From NCBI GenBank assembly GCA_023229135.1, contig JALNZT010000003.1, positions 62,001-126,000 of the forward strand: DNA of 64,000 bases, written 5' to 3'. Positions within the stretch are counted from its first letter, which is position 1. Every line of letters begins with the position of its first letter. Made by a program: the position numbers and the translations under genes. The notes beneath the pieces are model-generated. The model had not been told where the DNA came from, searched no databases, and saw nothing but the letters and a program-made list of their open reading frames with translations. Shown one piece after another: positions 34,008 through 41,273 of this stretch. This DNA comes from Bacteroidales bacterium. Its GTDB lineage: Bacteria; Bacteroidota; Bacteroidia; Bacteroidales; F082.

Positions 34008-34472
34008 GTGCACTGGACTATAGCAACCCTGCTGGTTTTAGCAGCTTTTTTGTTTATGGAATTTGTGGCCTGGTTTTCGCATAAGTACGTGATGCACGGC
34101 TTCTTATGGGTACTTCACAAAGACCATCATATCCGCGATGGCCGCAAGTTTGAATGGAACGACCTTTTTGCCGTAATTTTTGCCATCCCCAGCTTTCTTT
34201 TTATCTACACGGGAATGAATGACGGCTTCGACTGGAAATTTTATATCGGTGTCGGCATCGCCTTATATGGATTAGCCTATTTTATGTTTCACGATGTATT
34301 TGTGCATGGCCGTCTGCCCTTGCTCCAAAAGCTAAGTAACCGGTATCTGCGGGCTACCATCACGGCGCACCTGGATCACCATAAACCCAACGCATTTTAT
34401 AATTACGGCTTTCTATTGGCTCCTCGCAAATATTACAGCACCGAATGGAAGAAAACAAGGCCTAAGCGGTAG
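34008..34472 (+). CDS. crtZ: Beta-carotene hydroxylase (CrtZ type)
   Basis: This non-haem di-iron membrane hydroxylase adds 3-hydroxyls to beta-carotene rings to give zeaxanthin. The 154 residues contain the four histidine clusters of the family: HKYVMH, HKDHH, HDVFVH and HLDHH, set among four hydrophobic helices. The start is GTG at 34008, one base after the idi stop. A lycopene cyclase (crtY/crtYcd) is not present in this operon and must lie elsewhere if the pathway runs to zeaxanthin. Confidence 0.94.
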   Translation: MHWTIATLLVLAAFLFMEFVAWFSHKYVMHGFLWVLHKDHHIRDGRKFEWNDLFAVIFAIPSFLFIYTGMNDGFDWKFYIGVGIALYGLAYFMFHDVFVHGRLPLLQKLSNRYLRATITAHLDHHKPNAFYNYGFLLAPRKYYSTEWKKTRPKR

Positions 34473-34585
34473 CTGAATATTTATTATTTCTGGTTTTCGT
34501 AAAAGAAGTTGCTTTGGCATTAACTTTGCTCATAGATTCATCCTAAAATTGAGCTTGTTATTCAAAATCAAAAGCCATTAAACCT

Positions 34586-35419
34586 ATGAAACCAAACCAG
34601 ATTTTTCTGCTTATCGCATTGGCATTCAGCGCAGTTTCAACTGTAAATGCACAGGATAAGATTTTCCCAAAAAAAGATGACGTTATCTTATGCAAAATCA
34701 AAGAAGTTGGATTGGAAGAGGTGAAATACCTGCTTTCTGAATACTCCGATGAAGTGTTATTTGCTATCGCGAAAGACGATATTGAAAAAATTGTTTTTGA
34801 AAACGGCAAGGAAATGACTTTTGAAAACAGCCTGATCAATCCTGCAAACTACCTCGACAACCGCAAAAACGCAATAAAAATAGAGTTTTTATCACCGCTC
34901 ACAGGCAATACCACTTTGGGTTACGAAAGGAGTTTAAAGCCTGGTCGTAGTATCGAAGGCGAAATTGGAATTATCGGTCTGGGTATTGATCCGGCTTATG
35001 AAAATCCGGGTGGTGTGTTTTTTCGTTTTGGTTATAAATTTATCAAAAGCCCTGATTTTTACTTGAGAGGCATGCGTTATGCACACCTTCTAAAAGGCAG
35101 CTATATCAAGCCGATGATCACACTCGGATTCTTCAGCCGTGAAGAAGATTATTACTACGAAAGCTGGAATGAATATGGCTATTGGGATGGCTATTACAGC
35201 AGTGGAGAAACCAAATCAACAGTAAGCGGTGCTATTCAATTAGTACTGGGAAAGCAATGGATAGTTGACAATGTTTTCTTAGTTGACTTTTTCGGTGGTG
35301 TAGGCTATGGCTTTTCTAACAATTACAATGGCTCAAACTATTATTACAGCCATACTGTTATAGATCAAGATTTTCCGTTAAGTTTATCCGTCGGCCTGAA
35401 AATGGGATTTCTTTGGTAA
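34586..35419 (+). CDS. Outer-membrane-like protein with N-terminal soluble domain
   Basis: This 277-residue protein starts with a signal peptide ending VNAQ (about residue 22). A soluble beta domain of about 60 residues follows (DDVILCKIKEVGLEEVKY, AKDDIEKIVFENGKEM), a module common in Bacteroidota proteins. The rest alternates like a beta-barrel, contains many Tyr (EEDYYYESWNEYGYWDGYY) and ends in Trp preceded by SLSVGLKMGFL, as outer-membrane proteins often do. The function is unknown. A terminator follows 35 bases after the stop. Confidence 0.78.
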   Translation: MKPNQIFLLIALAFSAVSTVNAQDKIFPKKDDVILCKIKEVGLEEVKYLLSEYSDEVLFAIAKDDIEKIVFENGKEMTFENSLINPANYLDNRKNAIKIEFLSPLTGNTTLGYERSLKPGRSIEGEIGIIGLGIDPAYENPGGVFFRFGYKFIKSPDFYLRGMRYAHLLKGSYIKPMITLGFFSREEDYYYESWNEYGYWDGYYSSGETKSTVSGAIQLVLGKQWIVDNVFLVDFFGGVGYGFSNNYNGSNYYYSHTVIDQDFPLSLSVGLKMGFLW

Positions 35420-35454
35420 CCGAAATGATATTTGAACCTAAAAAAATTAAAAAA

Positions 35455-35481
35455 GGTCTCGCCGATAATTTTGACGAGACC
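35455..35481. terminator. Bidirectional terminator between converging outer-membrane protein genes
   Basis: The stem GGTCTCG/CGAGACC with a 13-base loop is flanked by T runs when read in either direction. It serves the plus-strand gene ending at 35419 and the minus-strand gene ending at 35562. Confidence 0.8.
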
Positions 35482-35561
35482 ATTTTTTTATTCACTACAA
35501 ATCACGAGAAAAAACAGCAGCAACCAAACGCTGCTGATTTCTTGTTTAAGCCAAAAAGCTA

Positions 35562-36092
35562 TTAAAACTTCATGGTTACACCCACATTAAAGATAGCGAT
35601 ACCATATCCAAGTTCGCCATAAACTCCAAAGGTGTTACCAAAATGATAGCGAGCTCCGAAAAAAGCTGAATAGGCTATGCCACCAACCGAGGGAGAAACG
35701 GGTGCTGCGCCAGGACCATCATAGGTAACAGTGGCCACATTATAACCCAGCATCAAGCCGGCATAAGTGTCCATATTGTCAACTAAATCAAAGTGGTAAG
35801 CTCCACGTGCGCCGACAATAATATAGGTGTATTTCCAGGTAAAACCACCACCCCATGCCGCGAAATCTTCACTTGAAGAGGAATAACCCACATAGCCACC
35901 AAGGCTGATGTTATCGTTGATTCCAAAATCGAGTGAAAATGAAACAGGTGGCAAACTAACCGATCCGGTTGCAAATGATGCACCAAATCCGACACCAAGA
36001 TTGGCATCTACCTGTCCTTTTTCAAACTGCGCATGAGCGCTGTAAGTAAGCCCAATCAGGGCAAAAGCTAAAATAAATACAAACTTTTTCAT
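35562..36092 (-). CDS. Outer-membrane beta-barrel protein
   Basis: This 176-residue protein has a clear signal peptide (MKKFVFILAFALIGL to AHAQ). It is followed by about eight amphipathic beta strands rich in Gly and aromatic residues (VDANLGVGFGASF, ISLGGYVGYSSS, YIIVGARGAYHF, GGIAYSAFFGARYHF) and ends IFNVGVTMKF with the terminal Phe typical of barrels. It belongs to the OmpA/OprF-like small porin family (outer membrane beta-barrel, OMP_b-brl type). The ligand is unknown. Confidence 0.85.
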   Translation of the reverse strand: MKKFVFILAFALIGLTYSAHAQFEKGQVDANLGVGFGASFATGSVSLPPVSFSLDFGINDNISLGGYVGYSSSSEDFAAWGGGFTWKYTYIIVGARGAYHFDLVDNMDTYAGLMLGYNVATVTYDGPGAAPVSPSVGGIAYSAFFGARYHFGNTFGVYGELGYGIAIFNVGVTMKF

Positions 36093-36359
36093 AAAAAATT
36101 AGTTGTTGATAATTTGCCTACTCTTTGTGCTTTTCGGCTTCCGCATTTCATGTTTAGATGAAGCCAAAACAAGAAAATACAAAAACTTAAAGGTTTTGCT
36201 CGATGGGTTAGATCGACCTCTGTTTTTGTAATAACTGTTAATTGTGTGCAACTTTTTTTCATTGTTAAAGGCTTTGATAAGGCAAAAATACAATGCGAGA
36301 GCCGCCTTTCAACTAAGGTATAGTTCGTAAAGCGATACGTGAAAAATCGTTGATTGGGC

Positions 36360-36812
36360 CTATTTCAGCACAAAAAGTAAGTCCTGACGCATATCCATCA
36401 AAAAAACGCGCTCGTAAAAATCAGTCTGAAATGCAGAGACATCAAAAGTTTCGGGATAAATCACTGTGGCATCACTGCTGATACTTCCGGCAGCAATCAG
36501 CAGCCACAGCTCGGCATAGCGCATACGCTGATAGCCGTAGGATTTCTCATCTTTCTGATGAATCAAAGCCATAAGTTGCTCGGGATCAAAACGCTGAAGC
36601 GAAGAGATTTCAGATTCCTGATCAATAGTGCTGACATAGCGCACCACCTCCAGGCCTATCTTTTTGCGGCGGTTGACGATTAACTGAAAATCAGGTGATT
36701 CATATTGTTTTATACGGGCCTTGGGGAAGTCGCTATACAACAACCGAAATCGATCAAGGATAAGTTTTTCTTGCTTTTTGTGCGCCGGATTAAGATTATC
36801 TCTTCGTCCCAT
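36360..36812 (-). CDS. Hypothetical protein, possible PD-(D/E)XK nuclease-like
   Basis: This 150-residue soluble protein is not one I recognise. A short stretch near residues 38-58 reads ESPDFQLIVN, then IGLEVVRYV. This resembles the PD...ExV core of restriction-endonuclease-like folds: an acidic residue after Pro on one strand and Glu-x-Val on the next. A Lys-rich turn (RRKK) lies between them. The N terminus is basic (RRDNLNPAHKKQEK). The nuclease reading is only a motif-level idea. The gene is 50 bases downstream of the LEA-like lipoprotein on the same strand. Confidence 0.65.
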   Translation of the reverse strand: MGRRDNLNPAHKKQEKLILDRFRLLYSDFPKARIKQYESPDFQLIVNRRKKIGLEVVRYVSTIDQESEISSLQRFDPEQLMALIHQKDEKSYGYQRMRYAELWLLIAAGSISSDATVIYPETFDVSAFQTDFYERVFLMDMRQDLLFVLK

Positions 36813-36861
36813 CGGACAAATTTAATCCTAATTTGTTTAACAAGAACGCTCCAAAAAGACC

Positions 36862-37461
36862 TTACTTCAAGGTGTGACGCACATTCAAAAAGCCCGGATA
36901 AGCCAATTCGCGTCCACCTACTTTTATATAAGGCTTCACTTTGAGTAGTATTTCGGCAGGATCGCTTTCGTCGCCGGTGAGCTTAAAAGCCAGATTCACC
37001 AACGTGCTTTGGGTTTCATCATTTAACACCTTAAACAAATCCAGCTGAATAGCCATTGGAATAGTGGAATTGGTGTTAGCACCCACATTTACAGGCTGGT
37101 TCATTTGTCCTGTAAGGATTTGTTTGTTGTCGATAAATAGCTCGTAATCCATGCGATTCATAGCAGCAGGCTTGTCGTTGGGATTGTTGATGTTGAGCAA
37201 CAAATCGAAATCTACCGGCATTTTTTTCTGAAAAATTGCGGCAGTCAACTGCATCAACTGGGCAGTATTCAAGTCGTCGCGATCCATATTTTCGGCCAGC
37301 TCAATACCGGCAATACGCACCTTATCAACGCCATGCACATCAAACTCACAGAGGGAAAGCTGCTTCACCTGACTCATCTGGTTCAGCACATCGCACCCAC
37401 TCATTGTCAAAATTATTGTCAATAAGGCTAATGGGAAAAGTAAGTTCTTTACCTTGATCAT
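36862..37461 (-). CDS. Lipoprotein with LEA/WHy-like domain
   Basis: This 199-residue protein has a lipoprotein signal (LTIILTMSGCDV, lipid site about C23). A late-embryogenesis-abundant type 2 (WHy-like) beta domain follows. Its signature is DFDLLLNINNPNDKPAAM followed by MDYELFIDNKQILTG and the substitution segment NSTIPMAIQLDLFKVL. Such domains occur in stress- and envelope-associated proteins of unclear activity. It follows typA across nine bases and is likely co-transcribed with it. Confidence 0.82.
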   Translation of the reverse strand: MIKVKNLLFPLALLTIILTMSGCDVLNQMSQVKQLSLCEFDVHGVDKVRIAGIELAENMDRDDLNTAQLMQLTAAIFQKKMPVDFDLLLNINNPNDKPAAMNRMDYELFIDNKQILTGQMNQPVNVGANTNSTIPMAIQLDLFKVLNDETQSTLVNLAFKLTGDESDPAEILLKVKPYIKVGGRELAYPGFLNVRHTLK

Positions 37462-37470
37462 AGTTTTTAA

Positions 37471-39276
37471 TTAGTGGGTTTTACTGGCTCTTTTACGGTC
37501 GTTTTCGTCCAAATAAATTTTACGCAGGCGCAAACTTCTTGGCGTTACTTCCAGGTATTCGTCATCGCGGATATATTCCATAAACTCTTCGAGTGAAAAA
37601 CGTATTGCAGGGATAATCATCACCTTATCATCTGTTCCTGAAGCACGTACGTTGGTAAGCTTTTTGGTTTTATTGATATTCAACACCAAATCGCCAATCC
37701 TGTTGTTCTCACCAATCACCTGTCCCATATACACATCTTCGCCAGGAATAGTAAAAAACTTTCCCCTGTCCTGCAATTTCCAGATGGCATAAGGAATTGC
37801 TACTCCTGTATCCATTGAGATCAGTGCGCCATTAACTTTGGCATTAATTTCGCCTTTCCAAGGTGCAAAACTTTTAAACCGGTGAGCAATTATGGCCTCA
37901 CCTTCTGTAGCTGTGAGCAAATTATTGCGCAAGCCAATGATACCGCGCGATGGAATTAAAAATTCCAGCTGCATGCGATCGCCTTTCGGGTTCATTTCCT
38001 TGAGTTCACCTTTGCGCATACTTACCTGCTCTATCACCTTTCCTGAGAAGCTCTCCGGCACCTGAATGGTAAGACTTTCTATCGGCTCGTGTTTTATACC
38101 GTCGATGGTTTTTATGATTACGCGTGGCTGTCCAAGCTGAAACTCATAGCCTTCGCGCCGCATGGTCTCGATAAGAATACTGAGGTGCAAAATACCTCTT
38201 CCAAAAACCAATAAGGAATCCGGTGTTTCTGTTTCTTGCACACGCAAGGCCAGGTTTTTTTCGATTTCCTTCAACAGCCGGTCGCGCAGATGGCGTGAAG
38301 TAACATATTTACCCTCTTTGCCATAAAGCGGTGAGTTGTTAACGGTAAACAGCATACTCATCGTAGGCTCGTCAATAGTGATAGGTGGCAATGCTTCAGG
38401 TATTTCAGCATCAGCCACGGTATCGCCTATATCAAAATCATCAATCCCCATCAGTGCAATCAAATCGCCGGCATAAACAGGCAGTTTGGTGCGCTCTTTG
38501 CCCAAGCCTTCAAAAGTATACAGCTCCTTAATAACTGATCTTGTAAACTTACCATCACGTTTGGCGAGACTTACCGTCATGCCGGCTTGCAACATTCCGC
38601 GCGATAGGCGGCCAACAGCAATACGACCTACATAAGAGCTGTAATCCAATGAGGTGATAAGCATCTGTGGCGTACCTTCGACATATTTTGCCGCCGGAAT
38701 ATGCTCTATGATAACATCCAGTAGATAAGACACATCTGTAGTTTCATTTTTCCAATGATCAGACATCCAGCCATTCTTGGAAGAGCCAAAAACTGTCGGG
38801 AAATTTAATTGATCTTCCGAAGCGCCCAGGTTAAACATCAGGTCGAAAACAGCTTCCTGCACCTCATCGGGACGGCAGTTGGGCTTATCCACTTTATTGA
38901 CAACCACAATAGGTTTTAGTCCGAGATCAATAGCTTTTTGCAGCACAAAACGCGTTTGTGGCATCGGCCCCTCAAAGGCATCAACCAGCAACAAAACGCC
39001 ATCAGCCATATTGAGTACACGCTCCACCTCACCACCAAAATCGGCGTGGCCAGGTGTATCAATGATGTTTATCTTAACATCTTTGTAGCGAACAGAAACG
39101 TTTTTCGACAAAATGGTAATGCCCCTTTCTCGCTCTAAATCGTTATTATCGAGGATCAAATCGCCGCTTTCCTGGTTATCTCTAAAGAGTTTTACCTGGT
39201 GAAGCATACGATCAACGAGGGTTGTCTTACCGTGGTCAACGTGAGCAATAATGGCAATATTTCTGATATTGTGCAT
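37471..39276 (-). CDS. typA: Translational GTPase TypA/BipA
   Basis: TypA is a ribosome-binding GTPase of the EF-G family that aids 50S assembly and stress and cold adaptation. The start at 39276 gives MHNIRNIAIIAHVDHGKTT (G1 motif), the normal beginning; the longer frame to 39315 adds 13 residues. Other GTPase motifs are DTPGHADFGG (G3) and NKVDK (G4). An EF-G-like domain and the BipA C-terminal block (RFSLEEFMEYI, LRLRKIYL) complete the 601 residues. Confidence 0.97.
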   Translation of the reverse strand: MHNIRNIAIIAHVDHGKTTLVDRMLHQVKLFRDNQESGDLILDNNDLERERGITILSKNVSVRYKDVKINIIDTPGHADFGGEVERVLNMADGVLLLVDAFEGPMPQTRFVLQKAIDLGLKPIVVVNKVDKPNCRPDEVQEAVFDLMFNLGASEDQLNFPTVFGSSKNGWMSDHWKNETTDVSYLLDVIIEHIPAAKYVEGTPQMLITSLDYSSYVGRIAVGRLSRGMLQAGMTVSLAKRDGKFTRSVIKELYTFEGLGKERTKLPVYAGDLIALMGIDDFDIGDTVADAEIPEALPPITIDEPTMSMLFTVNNSPLYGKEGKYVTSRHLRDRLLKEIEKNLALRVQETETPDSLLVFGRGILHLSILIETMRREGYEFQLGQPRVIIKTIDGIKHEPIESLTIQVPESFSGKVIEQVSMRKGELKEMNPKGDRMQLEFLIPSRGIIGLRNNLLTATEGEAIIAHRFKSFAPWKGEINAKVNGALISMDTGVAIPYAIWKLQDRGKFFTIPGEDVYMGQVIGENNRIGDLVLNINKTKKLTNVRASGTDDKVMIIPAIRFSLEEFMEYIRDDEYLEVTPRSLRLRKIYLDENDRKRASKTH

Positions 39277-39392
39277 ATTATGGTTTAAGCTTATGTATAA
39301 ATTTTGAGGGGGCAAAATTAGTTGTTTTTAAGCAGCTGGCATTGAAAAAGCTTTATTTTTGCGTAAGTTTAACTTAGCAAAGCTTTTCAACA

Positions 39393-40370
39393 ATGTATTT
39401 TTTGGATAAGGCAAGCCGCGATCCCTATTTTAATATTGCCCTGGAAGAGTTTGTTTTAAAGCAAACCAACAAAGATATTTTCATGCTTTGGGAAAATTCG
39501 CCCAGCCTGATCGTTGGGAAGCATCAAAACCCTTATCAGGAAGTGAACCCTGCCTGCCTGCTTTCCGAAGAAATAGCTGTGATCCGCAGGATTAGTGGCG
39601 GCGGGACAGTCTTTCATGGTGATGGAAACCTCAATTACACCTTTATTACAAGCAGTAAAAACGGCAGCGATAAAGTAAACTTCGGAAGATATACACTCCC
39701 AATCATTGAATTTTTGAATAAGGCTGGCGTTCCGGCTGCCATGACCGGAAAGAGTAATCTGACCGTAAATGGCCTGAAATTTTCGGGAAATGCAGCCCAT
39801 GTTTTTAAAAACAGATCTATCCATCACGGCACTTTGCTTTTTGACGCCGACCTCAAACAGATTAAAAATTACCTGCGTCCCGAAAGCACGCATATACAGT
39901 CGCGTGCCGTTTCTTCCATCAGGGCGATAGTTACCAACCTAAAGCCGCTGCTGGCTGGCATGGATGCAAAATACTTTCGCGACGAGCTGCAAAAAGCTGT
40001 AATCCAACATTTTGGTGATGACGGAATTTTTGAGCTCAGCACCGATGAGCTTCAACAAATACAAAAGCTGAGTGAACATAAATACAAAAACAGTGAATGG
40101 AATTTCGGTTATTCACCCGACTATAGCATTGAAAACAAACTTGAGATGGCTGATTTTAGCGCAAATTTTCAATTAATAGTCAACAAAGGAACAATCTCAA
40201 CTGTTAAGCTTTCAGCTGCTAGTAAGAATAATTTGAGCAGGGAAATAGAAAGTGCGCTTGCCGGAACATTTCATTATCCAAAAGAACTCAGCAAGACACT
40301 TGAACCACTGCTTAACGCGTATCATTATACGAAAACAGAGCAACATAAACTTATCACACAATTTTTTTAA
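39393..40370 (+). CDS. lplA: Lipoate-protein ligase A
   Basis: LplA activates free lipoate with ATP and attaches it to lipoyl domains of 2-oxoacid dehydrogenases and GcvH. The 325 residues show the large catalytic domain with RRISGGGTVFHGDGNLNYTF (about 68-87) and the active-site lysine in MTGKSNLTVNGLKFSGNA (about 118-135). A C-terminal accessory domain of about 80 residues follows. A TATTTTTG element (39354-39361), matching TANNTTTG, lies 31 bases before the ATG and may be its promoter. The DUF1338 gene follows ten bases later. Confidence 0.94.
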   Translation: MYFLDKASRDPYFNIALEEFVLKQTNKDIFMLWENSPSLIVGKHQNPYQEVNPACLLSEEIAVIRRISGGGTVFHGDGNLNYTFITSSKNGSDKVNFGRYTLPIIEFLNKAGVPAAMTGKSNLTVNGLKFSGNAAHVFKNRSIHHGTLLFDADLKQIKNYLRPESTHIQSRAVSSIRAIVTNLKPLLAGMDAKYFRDELQKAVIQHFGDDGIFELSTDELQQIQKLSEHKYKNSEWNFGYSPDYSIENKLEMADFSANFQLIVNKGTISTVKLSAASKNNLSREIESALAGTFHYPKELSKTLEPLLNAYHYTKTEQHKLITQFF

Positions 40371-40380
40371 CAATCACAAC

Positions 40381-41178
40381 ATGAGTAAAGTAAAAACAAT
40401 TTTCGACAGACTTTGGGCTGATTATACCACCCAAAATCCTTCAGTACAAAAAGTACATGACCTCTTTATTAAAAAAGGTGAAACCGTTGAAAACGACCAT
40501 ATCGCTTTTCGTACTTTTGACGATTCACGTGTAAATATCGATGTGCTGGCACGCGTTTTTGTGGAAGCCGGCTATGCTTGCAAAGGCGATTACCACTTTG
40601 AAGCCAAGCGTTTGTATGCCAAACATTTCGAGCTGGAAGGCCAGCCAAGGGTGTTTATATCCCAGTTAAAATCGGCTGATTTCAGTCCATTCCTGCAGGA
40701 AACCGTCAAGAAGCTTGTCGATCAGATTCCGGGAAAGCTGCTCAAAACCGACGAGCTGATTTATAGCGGAAGGAGCTGGGAAAAACCTTCTTTCGAGACT
40801 TACGAAAAGCTGAGAGAAGAATCTGAATACGCCGCATGGCTATATGTTAATGGCTTCTGCGCCAACCACTTCACGGTAAGCGTGAATGCATTAAAACATT
40901 TTGAAAGCCTTGAATCTGTCAATCAATTAATCAAAGATAACGGCTTCCGCATCAATGATTCGGGTGGAGAAATCAAGGGAAATCCATCAGAACTGCTTGA
41001 GCAGTCGAGCATCCGCGCCGAGATGATTGAGGTAGATTTTGTGGAAGGTAAAAAGGAAATTCCGGGTTGTTATTATGAGTTCGCCAGACGCTATCCAGAT
41101 AAAAACGGCAAGTTATACTCCGGTTTTATAGCCAAGTCTGCCGACAAGATATTTGAAAGCACCGACAAAATCTCCTAA
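40381..41178 (+). CDS. DUF1338 protein (short HglS-type 2-oxoadipate dioxygenase/decarboxylase)
   Basis: Members of DUF1338 such as Pseudomonas HglS convert 2-oxoadipate to D-2-hydroxyglutarate with one iron atom, late in lysine breakdown. The 265-residue protein has the metal and substrate residues expected: H40 and R44 in DHIAFRTF, H163 in ANHFTVSV and E233 in YYEFARR. It is the short form; the Pseudomonas enzyme is about 460 residues. The start at 40381 gives MSKVKTIFDRLW; the open frame reaching back into lplA is not used. The next gene encodes a FAD/FeS dehydrogenase able to oxidise D-2-hydroxyglutarate, which supports this assignment. The precise substrate is inference. Confidence 0.85.
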   Translation: MSKVKTIFDRLWADYTTQNPSVQKVHDLFIKKGETVENDHIAFRTFDDSRVNIDVLARVFVEAGYACKGDYHFEAKRLYAKHFELEGQPRVFISQLKSADFSPFLQETVKKLVDQIPGKLLKTDELIYSGRSWEKPSFETYEKLREESEYAAWLYVNGFCANHFTVSVNALKHFESLESVNQLIKDNGFRINDSGGEIKGNPSELLEQSSIRAEMIEVDFVEGKKEIPGCYYEFARRYPDKNGKLYSGFIAKSADKIFESTDKIS

Positions 41179-41273
41179 AAAACCTCCAGGCAAAACGGCT
41201 TTTGATATATCCGCTGCATGTATCAAAAGCCGCTAAAATTACAAAACCGACAAGTAAAAAACGGGAAATAATT

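Noticed and set aside
40252..41178. A longer 308-codon version of the DUF1338 gene
   Set aside because: The added 43 codons lie inside lplA and do not match the family. The ATG at 40381 begins the conserved domain.
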